Part shown: positions 10,071-18,507 of the stretch, piece by piece
Position numbering within the stretch: position 1 is the stretch's first letter
Layout: each line of letters opens with the position of its first letter
Assembly: GCA_018260445.1 (NCBI GenBank)
Contig: JAGLBE010000007.1
Coordinates: forward strand, 57,406 to 121,405
DNA: 64,000 bases
DNA from: Psychrobacter sp.
GTDB lineage: Bacteria; Pseudomonadota; Gammaproteobacteria; Pseudomonadales; Moraxellaceae
Direction of reading: 5' to 3'
Program-made: the position numbers and the translations under genes
Notes under the pieces: model-generated
Told to the model about the DNA's origin: nothing
Databases searched by the model: none
What the model saw: only the letters and a program-made list of their open reading frames with translations

Positions 10071-10733
10071 CTACCGACTCAAAACCTCTACCCCACTCTC
10101 TTTAGCCAGCAGCAACTTATCGGCTTGGTTGGCGGCAAACAGCCCGTTACACACCACCCCAACGATGTTATTGAGCGTTTGCTCCATATCGGTGGCACTG
10201 TTCACCGCCAAGTGATAAGTGTCTAATATCACATTGCCATAATCGGTCACAAACCCCTCACGGTACACCGGTTCGCCGCCCAATTTAACCAACTGGCGTG
10301 CCACATACGAGCGGGCTTGCGGCAACACTTCAATCGGCACCGGAAACTCAAGCCCAAGCTGGGTCACCCATTTGCTTTCATCAACCAAACAAATAAACTG
10401 CTTCGACGCTGCTGCCACAATTTTTTCACGGGTTAAGGCGCCGCCGCCGCCTTTGATCAGTTGCAAATTAGGGTTCACCTCGTCGGCGCCATCAATATAC
10501 AAATCCAGCTCGCCCACAAAGTTTAAATCCATAATCTCAATACCCAAGGCTTTGAGTTTGTCTTCAGTGGCTTGCGAGCTGGCAACCGCCCCTTTGAGGC
10601 GGCGCTTAGGCAACAATTCAATCAAACAATTTACCGTACTGCCGGTGCCGACCCCTAAAATCATGCCATCGTCAATATAGTGTAGCGCTGCTTGCGCAAC
10701 GTCTTGTTTTAGTTTGAGTTGGTGCTCACTCAT
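10071..10733 (-). CDS. rpiA: Ribose-5-phosphate isomerase A
   Basis: 220 residues, the normal length. Phosphate loop [11 protein letters not shown] (about residues 28-38), [31 protein letters not shown] with the catalytic Asp, Glu and Lys, and [10 protein letters not shown] are intact. It interconverts ribose-5-phosphate and ribulose-5-phosphate in the pentose phosphate pathway. It is divergent from ilvA, the arrangement seen in Acinetobacter and relatives. Confidence 0.96.
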   Translation of the reverse strand: MSEHQLKLKQDVAQAALHYIDDGMILGVGTGSTVNCLIELLPKRRLKGAVASSQATEDKLKALGIEIMDLNFVGELDLYIDGADEVNPNLQLIKGGGGALTREKIVAAASKQFICLVDESKWVTQLGLEFPVPIEVLPQARSYVARQLVKLGGEPVYREGFVTDYGNVILDTYHLAVNSATDMEQTLNNIVGVVCNGLFAANQADKLLLAKESGVEVLSR

Positions 10734-11106
10734 TTTTTATTTGCCTTGTGTGACTGTGAGGTGGGTTGAATCCTTATCGCTGCCATCTTATCTATAGCAG
10801 TATAGCAGTATGTTGGACAACACCACATTTTACCCAATAACCGACTCATCCCAAAATGTAAAGCGAGATAAATCCTCGGTTTTTTGTAATCCTGCAATAA
10901 CTTGGCAGTAACCCCTAATAAATGACCCAGCAATCCTAACAAATTTGCGCCTAACCCTTGCACCTAAACCAAAAACAGCATACGCTTAAACGTTTAGCCT
11001 TATTTATAAAATTATTGTCATCTAACCGCGCAAGCCACCATTTTTACTACCACTTTTACTACCACACTTAAGTCATCATTTTAGAGTCATCATTTTAGGA
11101 CACGCT
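10734..11106. other. Divergent promoter region between rpiA and ilvA
   Basis: About 370 bp upstream of both genes. It includes short duplications near 10795-10812 (TATAGCAG) and 11033-11100 (TTTTACTACCAC; ATCATTTTAG). No leader-peptide attenuator with Ile/Val/Leu codon runs was recognised before ilvA. A 77-codon minus-strand frame here lacks any family feature. Confidence 0.45.
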
Positions 11107-12660
11107 ATGTTATCAAAATGGGTTCGCAATATCTTGCAAGCCACCGTTTATGAAGCGGCGATTCAAACGCCACTAGATATCGCCCCCAAGCTATCGGCGC
11201 GTTTTAATAATGATATCCGCTTGAAACGTGAAGATTTGCAACCTGTTTTCTCGTTTAAGTTACGAGGGGCTTATAATCGCATTAGTCAACTTAGCGCAGC
11301 GCAAAAGGCCAGCGGCGTGATTTGCGCCTCGGCGGGCAACCATGCCCAAGGCGTTGCTTTTTCGGCGGCCAAGCTTGGGCTGACCAATGTGATTGTGATG
11401 CCAACCACCACGCCGGAAATTAAAGTCCAAGCAGTGAAAGCTTTGGGCGGCAATGTGGACTTATATGGCGATAGTTTTGATGAGTCCAACCGTTATGCGA
11501 TAGAGCGCGCCAAAAATGAGGGGTTAACCTTTGTGCCGCCTTATGACGATGAGCTGGTGATTGCCGGTCAAGGCACGATTGCCTTAGAGCTCACCCAGCA
11601 ATGGCGCGATATGGACTATGTGTTTGTCGCAGTGGGCGGCGGCGGTTTGATTGCGGGCATTGCTGCCTTTTTGGGTGAGGTAGCGCCGCACGTTAAAGTG
11701 ATTGCGGTAGAGCCTGAGGGCGCCGCCTGTTTAAAAGCGGCATTGGCGGCCAATGAACGGGTTAAATTGTCGCAAGTGAGCTTGTTTGTGGATGGGGTGG
11801 CGGTGGCGCAAATTGGCGAGTTGCCGTTTAACGTGGTCAAATTGCAAAAGAGTGATGGTTCAGGAACTCTAATTGAGCCGGACGTGGTGACTTGTAGTAA
11901 CGATGAGGTCTGTGCGGCCATTAAAGATGTGTTTGAGGAAAACCGCAGCATCGTCGAGCCTGCGGGTGCTTTGGCCATTGCGGGTATGAAAAAATACTTG
12001 TCTGCTTATCAAATCACTGATAAAAACTGCGTAGGCATTGTGTGCGGTGCCAATATGAATTTTGACCGCCTGCGTTATATCGCCGAACGCACCGAAATTG
12101 GTGAGAAAAAAGAAGCGATATTTGCAGTCACCATTCCAGAACGCACGGGCGCATTTTTAGAGTTTTGCCGTGCTTTAAAAGGGCGTAATATCACCGAGTT
12201 TAATTACCGTGCCCGTAGCAATAGCGCCCCTGAATCTTTGCAACCTGCCAGCATATTTGTGGGTATCGCTTTAAAAGAGGGCGATAAAGAGCGCCAACTG
12301 ATTGCCAATTTGTTAGCGGCAGCAGATTATAAGGCGTATGATTTAACCGAGGATGATATCGCCAAAACCCATATTCGCCATCTTATTGGCGGTCATGCCA
12401 ATGTTGCAGATGAGCAGTTATTTAAAATCGCTTTCCCTGAGCGTCCCGGCGCATTGCTCAACTTTTTAGAAAAACTGGGGCAGGATTTCAACATTACTCT
12501 CTTTCATTATCGCAACCATGGCGCTGCTGATGGGCGGGTATTGGTCGGGCTACAAGCTTCTAAAACCAATTCACGAGCTTTACAAGATACCTTGCAAGAA
12601 ATTGGCTATGAGTGTACACCGATTACTGACAATATGGGTTATCAGCTATTTCTGCAATAG
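11107..12660 (+). CDS. ilvA: Threonine ammonia-lyase (threonine dehydratase), biosynthetic
   Basis: 517 residues, matching the long biosynthetic IlvA form. The N-terminal PLP domain shows the Lys motif FSFKLRGAYN, CASAGNHAQG and the glycine loop VFVAVGGGGLIAGIA. Two ACT-like regulatory domains follow (starting near EAIFAVTIPERTGAFLEF and LFKIAFPERPGALLNFLEK), the sites of isoleucine feedback. It deaminates threonine to 2-oxobutanoate, the first step to isoleucine. The ATG at 11107 follows AGGACACGCT. Confidence 0.96.
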   Translation: MLSKWVRNILQATVYEAAIQTPLDIAPKLSARFNNDIRLKREDLQPVFSFKLRGAYNRISQLSAAQKASGVICASAGNHAQGVAFSAAKLGLTNVIVMPTTTPEIKVQAVKALGGNVDLYGDSFDESNRYAIERAKNEGLTFVPPYDDELVIAGQGTIALELTQQWRDMDYVFVAVGGGGLIAGIAAFLGEVAPHVKVIAVEPEGAACLKAALAANERVKLSQVSLFVDGVAVAQIGELPFNVVKLQKSDGSGTLIEPDVVTCSNDEVCAAIKDVFEENRSIVEPAGALAIAGMKKYLSAYQITDKNCVGIVCGANMNFDRLRYIAERTEIGEKKEAIFAVTIPERTGAFLEFCRALKGRNITEFNYRARSNSAPESLQPASIFVGIALKEGDKERQLIANLLAAADYKAYDLTEDDIAKTHIRHLIGGHANVADEQLFKIAFPERPGALLNFLEKLGQDFNITLFHYRNHGAADGRVLVGLQASKTNSRALQDTLQEIGYECTPITDNMGYQLFLQ

Positions 12661-12722
12661 TGGCACACCTATTGCGATGGATAGCCTATTGCATTCACTA
12701 TCAATACGTTATTGGCTTTTTG

Positions 12723-12835
12723 TTATCACTTAAGCGTTGTCGCTTAAGTAAGCGTTGTCACTTAAGTAAGCGTTGTCACTTAAGCGTTATCACTTAAGCG
12801 TTGTCAGTCAATCGTTATCAGTTTAGCGTTATTAT
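12723..12835. repeat. Tandem repeat of CACTTAAGCGTTGT-type units
   Basis: About eight imperfect copies of a 14-18 bp unit (TTGTCACTTAAG(TAAG)CG...) fill the gap between ilvA and hslR. The CTTAAG core is itself palindromic. Later units decay (CAGTCAATCGTT, CAGTTTAGCG) and end just before the AAAGGAG ribosome site of hslR. Confidence 0.85.
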
Positions 12836-12853
12836 TAAAAAGGAGCGCTATTT

Positions 12854-13270
12854 ATGGCAAACCCGACCCAGTCGCCACCGCTTACTAAGGTTCGTCTTGA
12901 TAAATGGCTATGGGCAGCACGTTTTTATCGCACCCGTAGCCTCGCTAAACAGGCTATTGAGGGGGGTAAAGTACATTACGCTGGCAGCCGCGTCAAAACC
13001 AGTAAAGAAATTGCTGTGGGCGACGAGCTAACCATTCGTCAAGGGGCGGCCACTGCCATGAGCGAAAAAACCATTGTGGTCACCGCCCTTGCAGTGCAGC
13101 GTGGCAATGCCGAAGCGGCGCAGCAGCTCTACCAAGAAACCGATGACAGCATAGAGCGCCGTGCCTATTATGCCGACCAACGCAAAATGGCCAATTTGGC
13201 GCGGCCAGACAGCAAACCCAACAAAAAACAACGCCGTGATTTACACCGCTTTAAACACCAAGACGATTAA
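12854..13270 (+). CDS. hslR: Heat shock protein 15 / S4-domain RNA-binding protein
   Basis: 138 residues. The S4 RNA-binding motif is clear at about residues 10-60 (VRLDKWLWAARFYRTRSLAKQAIEGGKVHYAGSRV split over the domain), and the C-terminus is the basic tail typical of HslR (NKKQRRDLHRFKHQ). HslR rescues stalled 50S subunits carrying nascent chains. AAAGGAG stands before the ATG. murB follows 30 bp after the stop. Confidence 0.92.
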   Translation: MANPTQSPPLTKVRLDKWLWAARFYRTRSLAKQAIEGGKVHYAGSRVKTSKEIAVGDELTIRQGAATAMSEKTIVVTALAVQRGNAEAAQQLYQETDDSIERRAYYADQRKMANLARPDSKPNKKQRRDLHRFKHQDD

Positions 13271-13300
13271 CGTCACCTTTGTCGCCATGAGTCCTATATT

Positions 13301-14446
13301 ATGTCTCTACCCGCTCAGCCCGCTCATATTTGCCAGCAAGCCGACCTGACCGCCTTAAATACCATGCGCCTTGCCTGTGTTGCCGATAGATTGGTGACCT
13401 TTGACGCCACTGCTACTGAGGCGGAGATTGCGGCGCTCATGCAGGCACTCACTGCAGTTAACCAGCCGCTCTTGATTATATCGGGAGGTAGCAATTTAAT
13501 TTTACCGCCCCTGCTGCACGCTACCGTTGTACGTCCAATGTTACAAGGCATTCGCGTTATTAAAGAGACAGAGGATAGGGTTGATATTGAGGTAATGGCT
13601 GGCGAAAATTGGCATGCGCTGGTGCTCAACTGCGTGGATAATGGCCGCTATGGCTTAGAGAATCTGGCCTTAATCCCGGGGTTGACCGGGGCGGCGCCCG
13701 TGCAAAACATTGGTGCTTATGGGGTGCAATTAGAAGATAGGCTCACCCATGTACGGGCGCTGCACCTGCCAACGTTCACTTGGCATACCTTAGATAAGGT
13801 AGCTTGCGCTTTTGGCTATCGTGATAGCAAGTTTAAACGTGAAGCGGGGCAATGGCTGATTACTAAAGTTGGGCTGCGCCTGCACAAAGATACGCGTTTA
13901 GTGAGTGCCGATTACGGCGATGTGATGACCCTCGCTAAACAGTTTGCTACCGATAATTCCCCTATTTCCCCAGCTAATGTGATGCAGGCAATTATTGCGA
14001 TACGCCAATCCAAACTGCCCGACCCCAAGCAACTGCCCAATTGCGGCAGCTACTTTAAAAATCCTATTATCGCAAGCGAGCAATTTTTAGGTCTGCAGCA
14101 GCAGTTTCCTAATATAGTCGGTTATCCGGTAGAGGATAGCCATAGCGATAATGCTGATAAGAAGTTGACTAAGGTAGCAGCAGGCTGGCTGATTGATGCT
14201 GCTGGTCTCAAAGGTCAGGGCATTATGCCTATATTGACCCATACCCAGCAAGCTTTAGTATTGGTCAACCATCAGCCCTTAAGCCATCCAGACACAGCAA
14301 CTCAAGCTAATGTATTAGCAACCCAGCAATTTATTCAACAAAAAATTAAGGCCCTGTTTGGCATTTTGTTAGAACCAGAACCCGTTTGGATAGATGCGCA
14401 TCCATCCTATCCGGCTTATTCGGTAAACCCATATAGTGAATCTTAA
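13301..14446 (+). CDS. murB: UDP-N-acetylenolpyruvoylglucosamine reductase
   Basis: 381 residues, slightly longer than Escherichia MurB (342). FAD-binding IISGGSNLIL, the YGLENLALIPGLTGAAPVQNIGAYG segment, catalytic Ser in GSYFKNP and the C-terminal Glu in LEPEPVWI are present, typical of type I MurB. The enzyme reduces UDP-GlcNAc-enolpyruvate to UDP-MurNAc. The segment between GSYFKNP and AAGWLIDAAGLKG carries extra charged residues (SHSDNADKKLT). Start ATG 13301. Confidence 0.95.
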   Translation: MSLPAQPAHICQQADLTALNTMRLACVADRLVTFDATATEAEIAALMQALTAVNQPLLIISGGSNLILPPLLHATVVRPMLQGIRVIKETEDRVDIEVMAGENWHALVLNCVDNGRYGLENLALIPGLTGAAPVQNIGAYGVQLEDRLTHVRALHLPTFTWHTLDKVACAFGYRDSKFKREAGQWLITKVGLRLHKDTRLVSADYGDVMTLAKQFATDNSPISPANVMQAIIAIRQSKLPDPKQLPNCGSYFKNPIIASEQFLGLQQQFPNIVGYPVEDSHSDNADKKLTKVAAGWLIDAAGLKGQGIMPILTHTQQALVLVNHQPLSHPDTATQANVLATQQFIQQKIKALFGILLEPEPVWIDAHPSYPAYSVNPYSES

Positions 14447-14517
14447 TTTTGGTATTTTAAACCGTCATTGTGAATGTTAAGTCTTCATTAAGGCCACTTT
14501 TTTGCTTTGGAGTTTCA

Positions 14518-14796
14518 ATGCTCAGTATTTATTTGCTAATTCCGCTTAGTCTAATGTTGTTTGTGGTTGCCATCTGGGCGGTACGCTATGCCGTGACATC
14601 CAATCAATTTGAAGACCTAGACAACGCCTCGCAGCGCATTATTTTAGATGACCGACAAGAGCGGCGCCAAGTGTTAAACCAATATGCCCCGTCAATACTC
14701 AAGCCCGAAGTGACTACGGATAACGCTATCAGTAGCGGCGGCATTGAGATTGACGATGATATTGATATAACTATTAAGGATAGCTTAAAACAGTGA
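14518..14796 (+). CDS. ccoS: cbb3-type cytochrome oxidase assembly protein CcoS
   Basis: 92 residues from ATG 14518, which has TTTGGAG at good distance; the frame opens further upstream but without a ribosome site. One N-terminal membrane helix (IYLLIPLSLMLFVVAIWAVRYAV) is followed by QFEDLDN, the conserved CcoS segment. CcoS is needed for cofactor insertion in cbb3 oxidase. Its stop overlaps the start of the next gene (ATGA-type), matching the usual ccoS/ccoH-like pairing. The oxidase structural genes are not in this window. Confidence 0.9.
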   Translation: MLSIYLLIPLSLMLFVVAIWAVRYAVTSNQFEDLDNASQRIILDDRQERRQVLNQYAPSILKPEVTTDNAISSGGIEIDDDIDITIKDSLKQ

Positions 14797-15641
14797 TGAC
14801 GCTAAGCCCCCTGATTGTAGCCGCCTTGTTTATGGGACTTTTTGGTTCACCGCATTGTTTAGGCATGTGTGGGGGGTTAGTGACCGCTTTTGGGCTATCG
14901 ATGCAAGAGGTTAGCCCGCTTAAAAAACGCGGACTTATCGCCACGTATCATTTTAGCCGCTTGTTAAGCTATGCGTTTTTAGGGTTAATCGCTGGTTTAA
15001 TTGGCACAACCGCTTTGGCGCCATTGATGGATGGCAATAACGTACCACGGCTGCTGCTGGGCTTAGTACTGGTGCTGATTGGCTTATCGATGCTCGGCTG
15101 GGCTTCTTTTAACAAACTTGAAAAATTTGGTATGGCGATGTGGCAAAAGCTATCTCCACTGCGCCAAAAGGTATTTCCGATAAACACCTTTCCCAAAGCC
15201 TTTTTTGCCGGTTTATTGTGGGGGTTTTTGCCTTGCGGCTTAGTGTATAGTGCGTTATTAATGGCAGCGGTTAGCCCTAATATAGCGACTAGTGCCCTAT
15301 TGATGTTTGCCTTTGGTTTGGGCACCGTGCCGATGCTGGTGGCGACGCAAGAAACCGTTGGCTGGTTGCAGCGCCAAATCGGACGCTTCAGGTTACGTCA
15401 GCTTAATGGCGTGATTATGATACTCTCTGGGCTTGCGGTCATGGCATTGCCACTGATTATGCAAAATTTGCATGGCAATCATCAGGGTCATCAAAGTCAT
15501 CAGCCTAGTCATAGCCAGGCGCATGGGCATGAGCATGCAGATGCGACAACGGGTGAACACGCTAATTCAAACGAGCATATCAAGCATGACGCATCTATGA
15601 CTCACAGCGAATCCATGCACCATGACGAACCTATGAATTAG
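14796..15641 (+). CDS. TauE/SafE-like (UreH/DsbD_2 domain) membrane protein with His-rich tail
   Basis: About 281 residues with six or so hydrophobic segments. The start LFMGLFGSPHCLGMCGGLVTAFG carries the HC..MCGG signature of the family found beside ccoS, and a second copy-like segment FAGLLWGFLPCGLVYSALLMA has the matching Pro-Cys-Gly. The last 60 residues are packed with His, Met, Asp and Glu (for example HGNHQGHQSHQPSHSQ), suggesting metal binding. Position next to ccoS suggests a role in copper or haem handling for cbb3 oxidase assembly; that is inference. Confidence 0.85.
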   Translation: MTLSPLIVAALFMGLFGSPHCLGMCGGLVTAFGLSMQEVSPLKKRGLIATYHFSRLLSYAFLGLIAGLIGTTALAPLMDGNNVPRLLLGLVLVLIGLSMLGWASFNKLEKFGMAMWQKLSPLRQKVFPINTFPKAFFAGLLWGFLPCGLVYSALLMAAVSPNIATSALLMFAFGLGTVPMLVATQETVGWLQRQIGRFRLRQLNGVIMILSGLAVMALPLIMQNLHGNHQGHQSHQPSHSQAHGHEHADATTGEHANSNEHIKHDASMTHSESMHHDEPMN

Positions 15642-15707
15642 GCGAATGTATTGCTGTTAACCACTGATTTTTTAGCGACTTTCTTGCTAATTCGCCCCCT
15701 TTTTTAG

Positions 15708-16862
15708 CTAAAGAGACAATAGCGTTAATGCCAGTTTGCCGCCTAAATGCGCTTCTAAGGCGGGCAAGTTAAACGCATCGTCTTCGCTGACAAAGCTGAT
15801 ACTCACGCCTGTATGGCCGGCACGTCCAGTACGGCCAATACGATGCACGTAATCTTCGGGCTGGTCTGGCAGCGTATAGTTGATAACATGGCTCACCTCA
15901 TCCACATGAATGCCCCGCCCTGCCACATCGGTTGCCACCAATATAGTGGCATCGCCCGATTTAAACTGTTCTAAATACCGCTCGCGCTGGCTTTGTTGGA
16001 TATCACCGGACAGCATCACCACATTATAATCGTGTAGTAGCTGCTCAAACAGGCGCTTTACTTGGTCTTTACGGTTGGCAAAAATAATCACTTTTTGTAG
16101 GGTGACGTCGCTCAGTATGTGGGTCAAAGCCTGGTACTTATCCGCTTCGGTCAACAGATAAAAATACTGCTCGACCAAATCGCAAGTTTTGTGCTCAGGT
16201 TTAATCTCAATAAATATCGGTTGCAACAACCAGTCATAAGCCAGTGCCATGACATCTTGATTGAACGTGGCCGAAAACAATAGGCTTTGGCGGTCAGTTT
16301 TGGGTGGCATTTTGGCAATTAGCCGTTTAATATCGGCAATAAAACCCATATCTAGCATCCTATCTGCCTCATCCAACACCAACACCTCTATCCGATCCAA
16401 ATAAACATCGCCTCTTTGCACCAAGTCAATCAAACGCCCGGGTGTGGCAATAAGGATGTCGGTAAAGCCTTTGTCGAGCGCATCCAACTGGTTGTCATAA
16501 TGAACGCCGCCCATAACACAAACGCAGTGCAAGTCGGTATGACGAGTCAACGCTATTGCATCATCATAAATTTGGTTTGCCAACTCCCGTGTAGGCGCTA
16601 AAATTAAAGCGCGCGGCTCACCCAGATAGCGCGCTTCATCTGCGCTAAAGGGCTTGGCTAACAATGCTGCGATAATGGTGATTAAAAACGTGGCTGTTTT
16701 TCCCGTACCGGTTTGCGCCTGCCCAATAGCATCTTGTCCTGACAGAGTATAAGGCAATATTTGCGCTTGAATTGGGGTCAGCTTAGTAAAACCAAGGTCT
16801 TTGATGGCAGCAAGGATGCTACTGTGTAAGTTTAAAGCGCTAAACGTATCAAAACGGTTCAC
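15708..16862 (-). CDS. rhlB: DEAD-box RNA helicase, RhlB type
   Basis: 384 residues. Q motif FTKLTPIQAQILP, motif I GQAQTGTGKTATF, PTRELA, TPGRLIDL, DEADRML, SAT, VATDVAGRGIHV and HRIGRTGRAGHTG are intact. RhlB-specific features include GQAQTGTGKT and the C-terminal FNLPALEAHLGGK. RhlB helps the RNA degradosome unwind structured RNA. The C-terminal basic extension of Escherichia RhlB is missing. It starts with GTG (complement of 16860-16862) behind AAGGAAG at good spacing. Confidence 0.92.
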   Translation of the reverse strand: MNRFDTFSALNLHSSILAAIKDLGFTKLTPIQAQILPYTLSGQDAIGQAQTGTGKTATFLITIIAALLAKPFSADEARYLGEPRALILAPTRELANQIYDDAIALTRHTDLHCVCVMGGVHYDNQLDALDKGFTDILIATPGRLIDLVQRGDVYLDRIEVLVLDEADRMLDMGFIADIKRLIAKMPPKTDRQSLLFSATFNQDVMALAYDWLLQPIFIEIKPEHKTCDLVEQYFYLLTEADKYQALTHILSDVTLQKVIIFANRKDQVKRLFEQLLHDYNVVMLSGDIQQSQRERYLEQFKSGDATILVATDVAGRGIHVDEVSHVINYTLPDQPEDYVHRIGRTGRAGHTGVSISFVSEDDAFNLPALEAHLGGKLALTLLSL

Positions 16863-17070
16863 AGTACTTCCTTAAATATTAGCTATTAGATAAATGAGGG
16901 ATACGCATGCCCAATCAAGCAAAGTATGTTGAATAACTTATCTTGATAGAATATTTACAGCAAGAAATAAAAAAGCCAGCACAACCCATCTTAAAGCAGT
17001 AAGATTGCCATAAGATTTATTGTACTGACTTAACGTCAACCCTAGTCTAATGTTTGGGCTATGGCGCTTG

Positions 17071-17286
17071 TTAGCCTTCTACTTTAGTCACTTCTTCAGC
17101 TTGTAACCCTTTTTCGCCTTCGGTTACAATAAATTCAACCTTTTGACCATCGGCAAGCGAGCGATAACCGTCGCCTTGAATCGCCCGAAAGTGAACAAAG
17201 ATATCTTCGCCACTATCACGTTGAATAAAACCAAAACCTTTAGAATCATTAAACCACTTAACCACACCTTGTTCACGAGCTGACAT
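17071..17286 (-). CDS. Cold-shock domain protein (CspA family)
   Basis: 71 residues, a single cold-shock domain. RNP1 (KGFGFI, about residues 16-21) and RNP2 (DIFVHF) are present with the flanking aromatic residues that stack on single-stranded nucleic acid. Such proteins act as RNA chaperones. A promoter candidate about 215 bp upstream implies a long 5' leader, as in cold-inducible csp genes. Which csp paralogue this is cannot be told. Confidence 0.95.
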   Translation of the reverse strand: MSAREQGVVKWFNDSKGFGFIQRDSGEDIFVHFRAIQGDGYRSLADGQKVEFIVTEGEKGLQAEEVTKVEG

Positions 17287-17502
17287 AATCTACTTCCTAA
17301 AACTTGATGAATAAAACTTTAATTGAGCCCCAATTTATTGACGGTTGACATCACAGCATTGTGCCTATCATCATTATCGGGTGTTAGATTGCAGGGGTAT
17401 TTCAGCATAGGATACTAAACTGGCGTATACTATTGCTACAATTCGCTAATCACTCCGCTACTTTTTTTAGCATAAGATACACATGTTGACTATCTAAAAC
17501 TT

Positions 17503-17530
17503 ATCATAGCATGCGATTATTACAACACAA
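17503..17530 (-). promoter_or_regulatory. Candidate promoter of the cold-shock gene
   Basis: On the minus strand TTGTGT (17530-17525) and TATGAT (17508-17503) have a 16-bp spacer. Transcription would start near 17497, giving about 210 nt of leader before the csp start at 17286. Confidence 0.35.
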
Positions 17531-17605
17531 AGCCTTTTAACATAACTTTCACATTGACAACTGATTTATTGCGCGGCAGCCTAAAAAAATAGCATAACCT
17601 ATTTA

Positions 17606-17706
17606 TGATGGTGTCGATGGTTATATCGATGGTTGCGTTGATGGTTATATCGATGGTTGTGTCGATGGTCATGGTTGTGTCGATAGTCATGACTATCATT
17701 GTGGTT
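17606..17706. repeat. Imperfect TCGATGGTTATA/TGTG repeat tract
   Basis: Around seven copies of a 12-14 bp unit built on TCGATGGTT, diverging to TCATGGTTGTG, lie 100-200 bp upstream of aroQ. Confidence 0.75.
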
Positions 17707-17812
17707 AGGGTCTTGCCTATCTTGCCCGCATCCTGCTAGTCTCTTGACGCATTCTCCTTTTTAACCCTTTACCGTTTTAACCCTTTACCCTTACCCGTTA
17801 CTAGAGCATCTT

Positions 17813-18313
17813 ATGTCAAAGTCTATATTTGCGGCGTCTCCCCTAAACCGCCGTGTGCTCGTCATCAATGGGCCTAACCTTAATCTATTGGGGTTGCGTG
17901 AGCCAGAAATATATGGCGCCACCACCCTGCAAGATATTGAAAATCGGCTCACCATAACGGCCAAAGGCGCCGGTATTGGTTTGGTTTTTGTACAATCAAA
18001 TAGCGAGAGTGTGTTGATTGATGTGATTCAACAGTATGGCTTGTTGGGTGATAGTCAACAGCGTATCGATGCAGTGATTATTAATCCTGCCGCTTTTACC
18101 CACACCTCGGTGGCGATTAGAGATGCCTTACTGGCGATTCAAAAGCCGTTTATTGAGGTGCATATCTCCAATATTCATAGCCGAGAAGCCTTCAGGGCTC
18201 AGTCTTATTTTAGTGACAAAGCGGTGGGGGTTGTTTGCGGCTTAGGGCATTTGGGGTATGATATGGCCTTAACATTTTTTATAGAGCAGTATGGTTTGAG
18301 CGACAATGGCTAA
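17813..18313 (+). CDS. aroQ: 3-dehydroquinate dehydratase, type II
   Basis: 166 residues. [21 protein letters not shown] holds the catalytic-loop Arg and Tyr, followed by [22 protein letters not shown] and [11 protein letters not shown] with the catalytic His; the end [11 protein letters not shown] is typical. It dehydrates 3-dehydroquinate in the shikimate pathway. The family is about 150 residues; there are some 10 extra residues at the start. Confidence 0.96.
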   Translation: MSKSIFAASPLNRRVLVINGPNLNLLGLREPEIYGATTLQDIENRLTITAKGAGIGLVFVQSNSESVLIDVIQQYGLLGDSQQRIDAVIINPAAFTHTSVAIRDALLAIQKPFIEVHISNIHSREAFRAQSYFSDKAVGVVCGLGHLGYDMALTFFIEQYGLSDNG

Positions 18314-18387
18314 CCCCGCTAGCAGCATTGGTAACCGTTAGGCGCTATTGCCGCAACTCTATTGCTATCTGTGCGTATCTATTATCA

Positions 18388-18440
18388 GTCAGTATTTATC
18401 CATATCCGTCAGTATTTATCCATATCCGTCAGTATTTATC
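18388..18440. repeat. 20-bp direct repeat, 2.6 units
   Basis: GTCAGTATTTATCCATATCC occurs at 18388 and 18408 and partly at 18428, between aroQ and the ABC1 kinase gene. Confidence 0.9.
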
Positions 18441-18507
18441 ACAATCGAGCATTCCAGTCATCACGTTATCGGGTGATTCGTTATTAGCTATTAAGGGCAC
18501 GTATATT

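Larger units (their letters stand above)
17287..17812. other. Intergenic region: csp leader and upstream region of aroQ
   Basis: The left 215 bp is probably the untranslated leader of the cold-shock gene (minus strand). The right part holds a tandem repeat tract (17606-17706), and a CCCTTTACC-type duplication lies directly upstream of aroQ. No gene recognised. Confidence 0.5.

Noticed and set aside
10730-10963. 77-codon minus-strand frame upstream of rpiA
   Set aside because: It overlaps the rpiA start and has no recognisable feature; more likely leader DNA.
11000-11106. Possible branched-chain amino acid attenuator before ilvA
   Set aside because: No leader peptide with Ile/Val/Leu runs and no terminator/antiterminator pair was found.
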